Assembly (NCBI GenBank): GCA_038138145.1
Contig: JAYQDD010000001.1
Span: forward strand, 310,001-374,000
DNA length: 64,000 nucleotides
Source: UBA3537 sp038138145
GTDB lineage: Bacteria > Bacteroidota > Bacteroidia > Flavobacteriales > Flavobacteriaceae
Direction: 5' to 3'
The notes below the pieces were generated by a model. It saw nothing but the letters and a program-made list of their open reading frames with translations, had not been told where the DNA came from and searched no databases. Of the stretch, positions 63,214-64,000 are shown piece after piece. Position 1 is the first letter of the stretch. Every line of letters starts with the position of its first letter. The position numbers were made by a program, and so were the translations under genes.

Positions 63214-64000
63214 CCACACACCTTTTTTATGCACTGCGCCATTGTTTTAGCTCTGTGGTGCACTTCGTCTTCCGTCCAGGATAATTTAATCAAACACGAA
63301 ATGTTACGCCCTATATAATGGTCGGATTTAGAAAAATCTTTGTCTTTTAAATTGTTTAACCCCTCCTTTATTTCTTTAGACAAAGGATAAAGCGATTTTT
63401 GTTCTTTAAGATGCTCCCATTTGCGGATATAATGCCAATTGTTGTCGTAATAATGAAAACACACATCAACGCCATTGGCTTTAAATTCTTTACTAACCGC
63501 TCTGGCGGTGTCCAAATCGTCCAAAAAGAAATTTAAAAACGCATAGCTTTCCTCCCCACCTTCTGGAACAGTCCGAAACGTAACAGATGAAAGGGGTTCT
63601 AATTCTTGTCTTATTATGGTGTAATGCTTTTTTTGAAGGGCCAAAAACTCATCGATACGTCTAAATTGCGCTAAGCCAACAGCGGCATTAAGTTCAGAAA
63701 TCCGAAAATTGTAGCCCAAATACGGATGCTCCTCTGCCCCACGGTCAGAACCGACATGGTCATGTCCGTGATCACTAAAATGATCGAGGCGTTGTGCATA
63801 ATCATCATTATTGGTGATGACTCCTCCACCCTCACCACAAGTGACCGTTTTGACAAAATCAAAAGAAAAACAACCTAAATCGCCGATAGTTCCCAATGCT
63901 TTGCCGTTGTATGTACCGCCAATGGCTTGGCAAGCATCTTCGATTAACAACAAGTTGTGTTTATCACAAACAGATTTTAAAGCATTCAGATTGGCCATAC
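63210..64000 (-). CDS. kdnA: 8-amino-3,8-dideoxy-alpha-D-manno-octulosonate transaminase KdnA (5' end outside window)
   Basis: The 3' part, 263 codons, of a DegT/DnrJ/EryC1/StrS aminotransferase. The PLP lysine is in SFDFVKTVTCGEGG. The stretches HFSDHGHDHVGSDRGAE, LGYNFRISELNAAVGLAQ, NNWHYIRKWEH and LIKLSWTEDE match my recollection of Shewanella KdnA, which puts the 8-amino group onto the product of KdnB. The ATG at 63998 is internal to the family, not the start; roughly the first third is missing. It is far from kdnB-kdsB, unlike in Shewanella. Confidence 0.82.
   Translation of the reverse strand, partial: MANLNALKSVCDKHNLLLIEDACQAIGGTYNGKALGTIGDLGCFSFDFVKTVTCGEGGGVITNNDDYAQRLDHFSDHGHDHVGSDRGAEEHPYLGYNFRISELNAAVGLAQFRRIDEFLALQKKHYTIIRQELEPLSSVTFRTVPEGGEESYAFLNFFLDDLDTARAVSKEFKANGVDVCFHYYDNNWHYIRKWEHLKEQKSLYPLSKEIKEGLNNLKDKDFSKSDHYIGRNISCLIKLSWTEDEVHHRAKTMAQCIKKVCG

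Noticed and set aside
63996..63998. ATG as start of the aminotransferase
   Set aside because: The encoded part begins well inside the family fold, lacking the N-terminal third; the gene continues past the window edge.
1..64000. CRISPR arrays, insertion sequences, prophage, tRNA genes
   Set aside because: I looked for spaced direct repeats, transposase or integrase motifs and cloverleaf sequences and found none.

Overview
This window is a piece of a Flavobacteriaceae-type (Bacteroidota) chromosome. Evidence: low GC; many start sites preceded by the Bacteroidota promoter motif TAnnTTTG, sometimes with TTG 18-22 bases upstream; almost no Shine-Dalgarno sites; a type IX secretion C-terminal sorting domain; a MIDAS-type vWA membrane protein; a zinc-less DnaX; a fused E1 alpha/beta dehydrogenase; and a PNGase F homologue. 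It is mostly densely packed housekeeping DNA. I see no transposon, integrase, CRISPR array, prophage or tRNA gene. One run of 10 N (59316-59325) shows that this is a scaffolded draft.

Layout. 1-6.7 kb: vWA protein (cut by the left edge), fabG, transaldolase, an SDR enzyme, SRP RNA, then glutaminyl cyclotransferase, a thioesterase and a beta-helix lipoprotein. 6.7-9.4 kb: glyA and fumarylacetoacetase. 9.5-17.1 kb: thrABC, preceded by a short possible leader ORF, then gcvT, an RmlD-like enzyme and yebC. 17.1-19.5 kb: kdsB, kdnB and an acyltransferase, a lipopolysaccharide inner-core sugar operon in which kdnB carries an apparent nonsense codon. 19.5-25.8 kb: RecD-like helicase, rsmD, RNase P RNA, dnaX, miaE. 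25.8-28.6 kb: pdxH, a DUF3784 protein, D-lactate dehydrogenase. 28.7-32.6 kb: three secreted or surface proteins, including a lipid-anchored PNGase F. 32.6-41.9 kb: mnmE, a TlpA-like lipoprotein, rhomboid protease, LpxL-like acyltransferase, glmM, acpH, recG. 42-48.6 kb: uvrD/pcrA, a YciO/Sua5 protein, uvrA, a LOG protein. 48.6-56.9 kb: a degenerate M1 peptidase-like protein, fused 2-oxoacid dehydrogenase E1, nhaC, and a peroxiredoxin-thioredoxin operon. 57-64 kb: ftsK, lolA, an LptF/G permease, ribB, and the 3' part of kdnA, which runs off the right edge.

How the genes work together. Envelope biogenesis is the main theme: fatty acid synthesis (fabG, acpH), amino sugar precursor (glmM), lipid A acylation, Kdo/Kdo8N synthesis and activation (kdnA, kdnB, kdsB), LPS export (LptF/G) and lipoprotein transport (lolA). 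A second theme is DNA maintenance (recG, uvrA, uvrD, dnaX, ftsK, RecD-like). A third is RNA maturation and modification (rnpB, rsmD, miaE, mnmE, YciO-like). The threonine and glycine genes (thrABC, glyA, gcvT) form an amino acid and one-carbon block.

Most notable observations: the in-frame stop in kdnB with a conserved-looking tail after it; the PNGase F lipoprotein with every catalytic and disulfide residue kept at a constant offset from my recollection of the known enzyme; the artefactual gap in ftsK; a probable non-ATG start and a lost zinc site in the M1-like protein; the dead GTP cyclohydrolase II domain on RibB; a 28-codon ORF in front of thrA; four convergent gene pairs that share the same four bases for both stop codons; and promoter boxes so close to the start codons of acpH and dnaX that leaderless mRNAs are likely. 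I found no convincing wholly new system. All family assignments come from reading the sequence and from memory of the families, not from a search.
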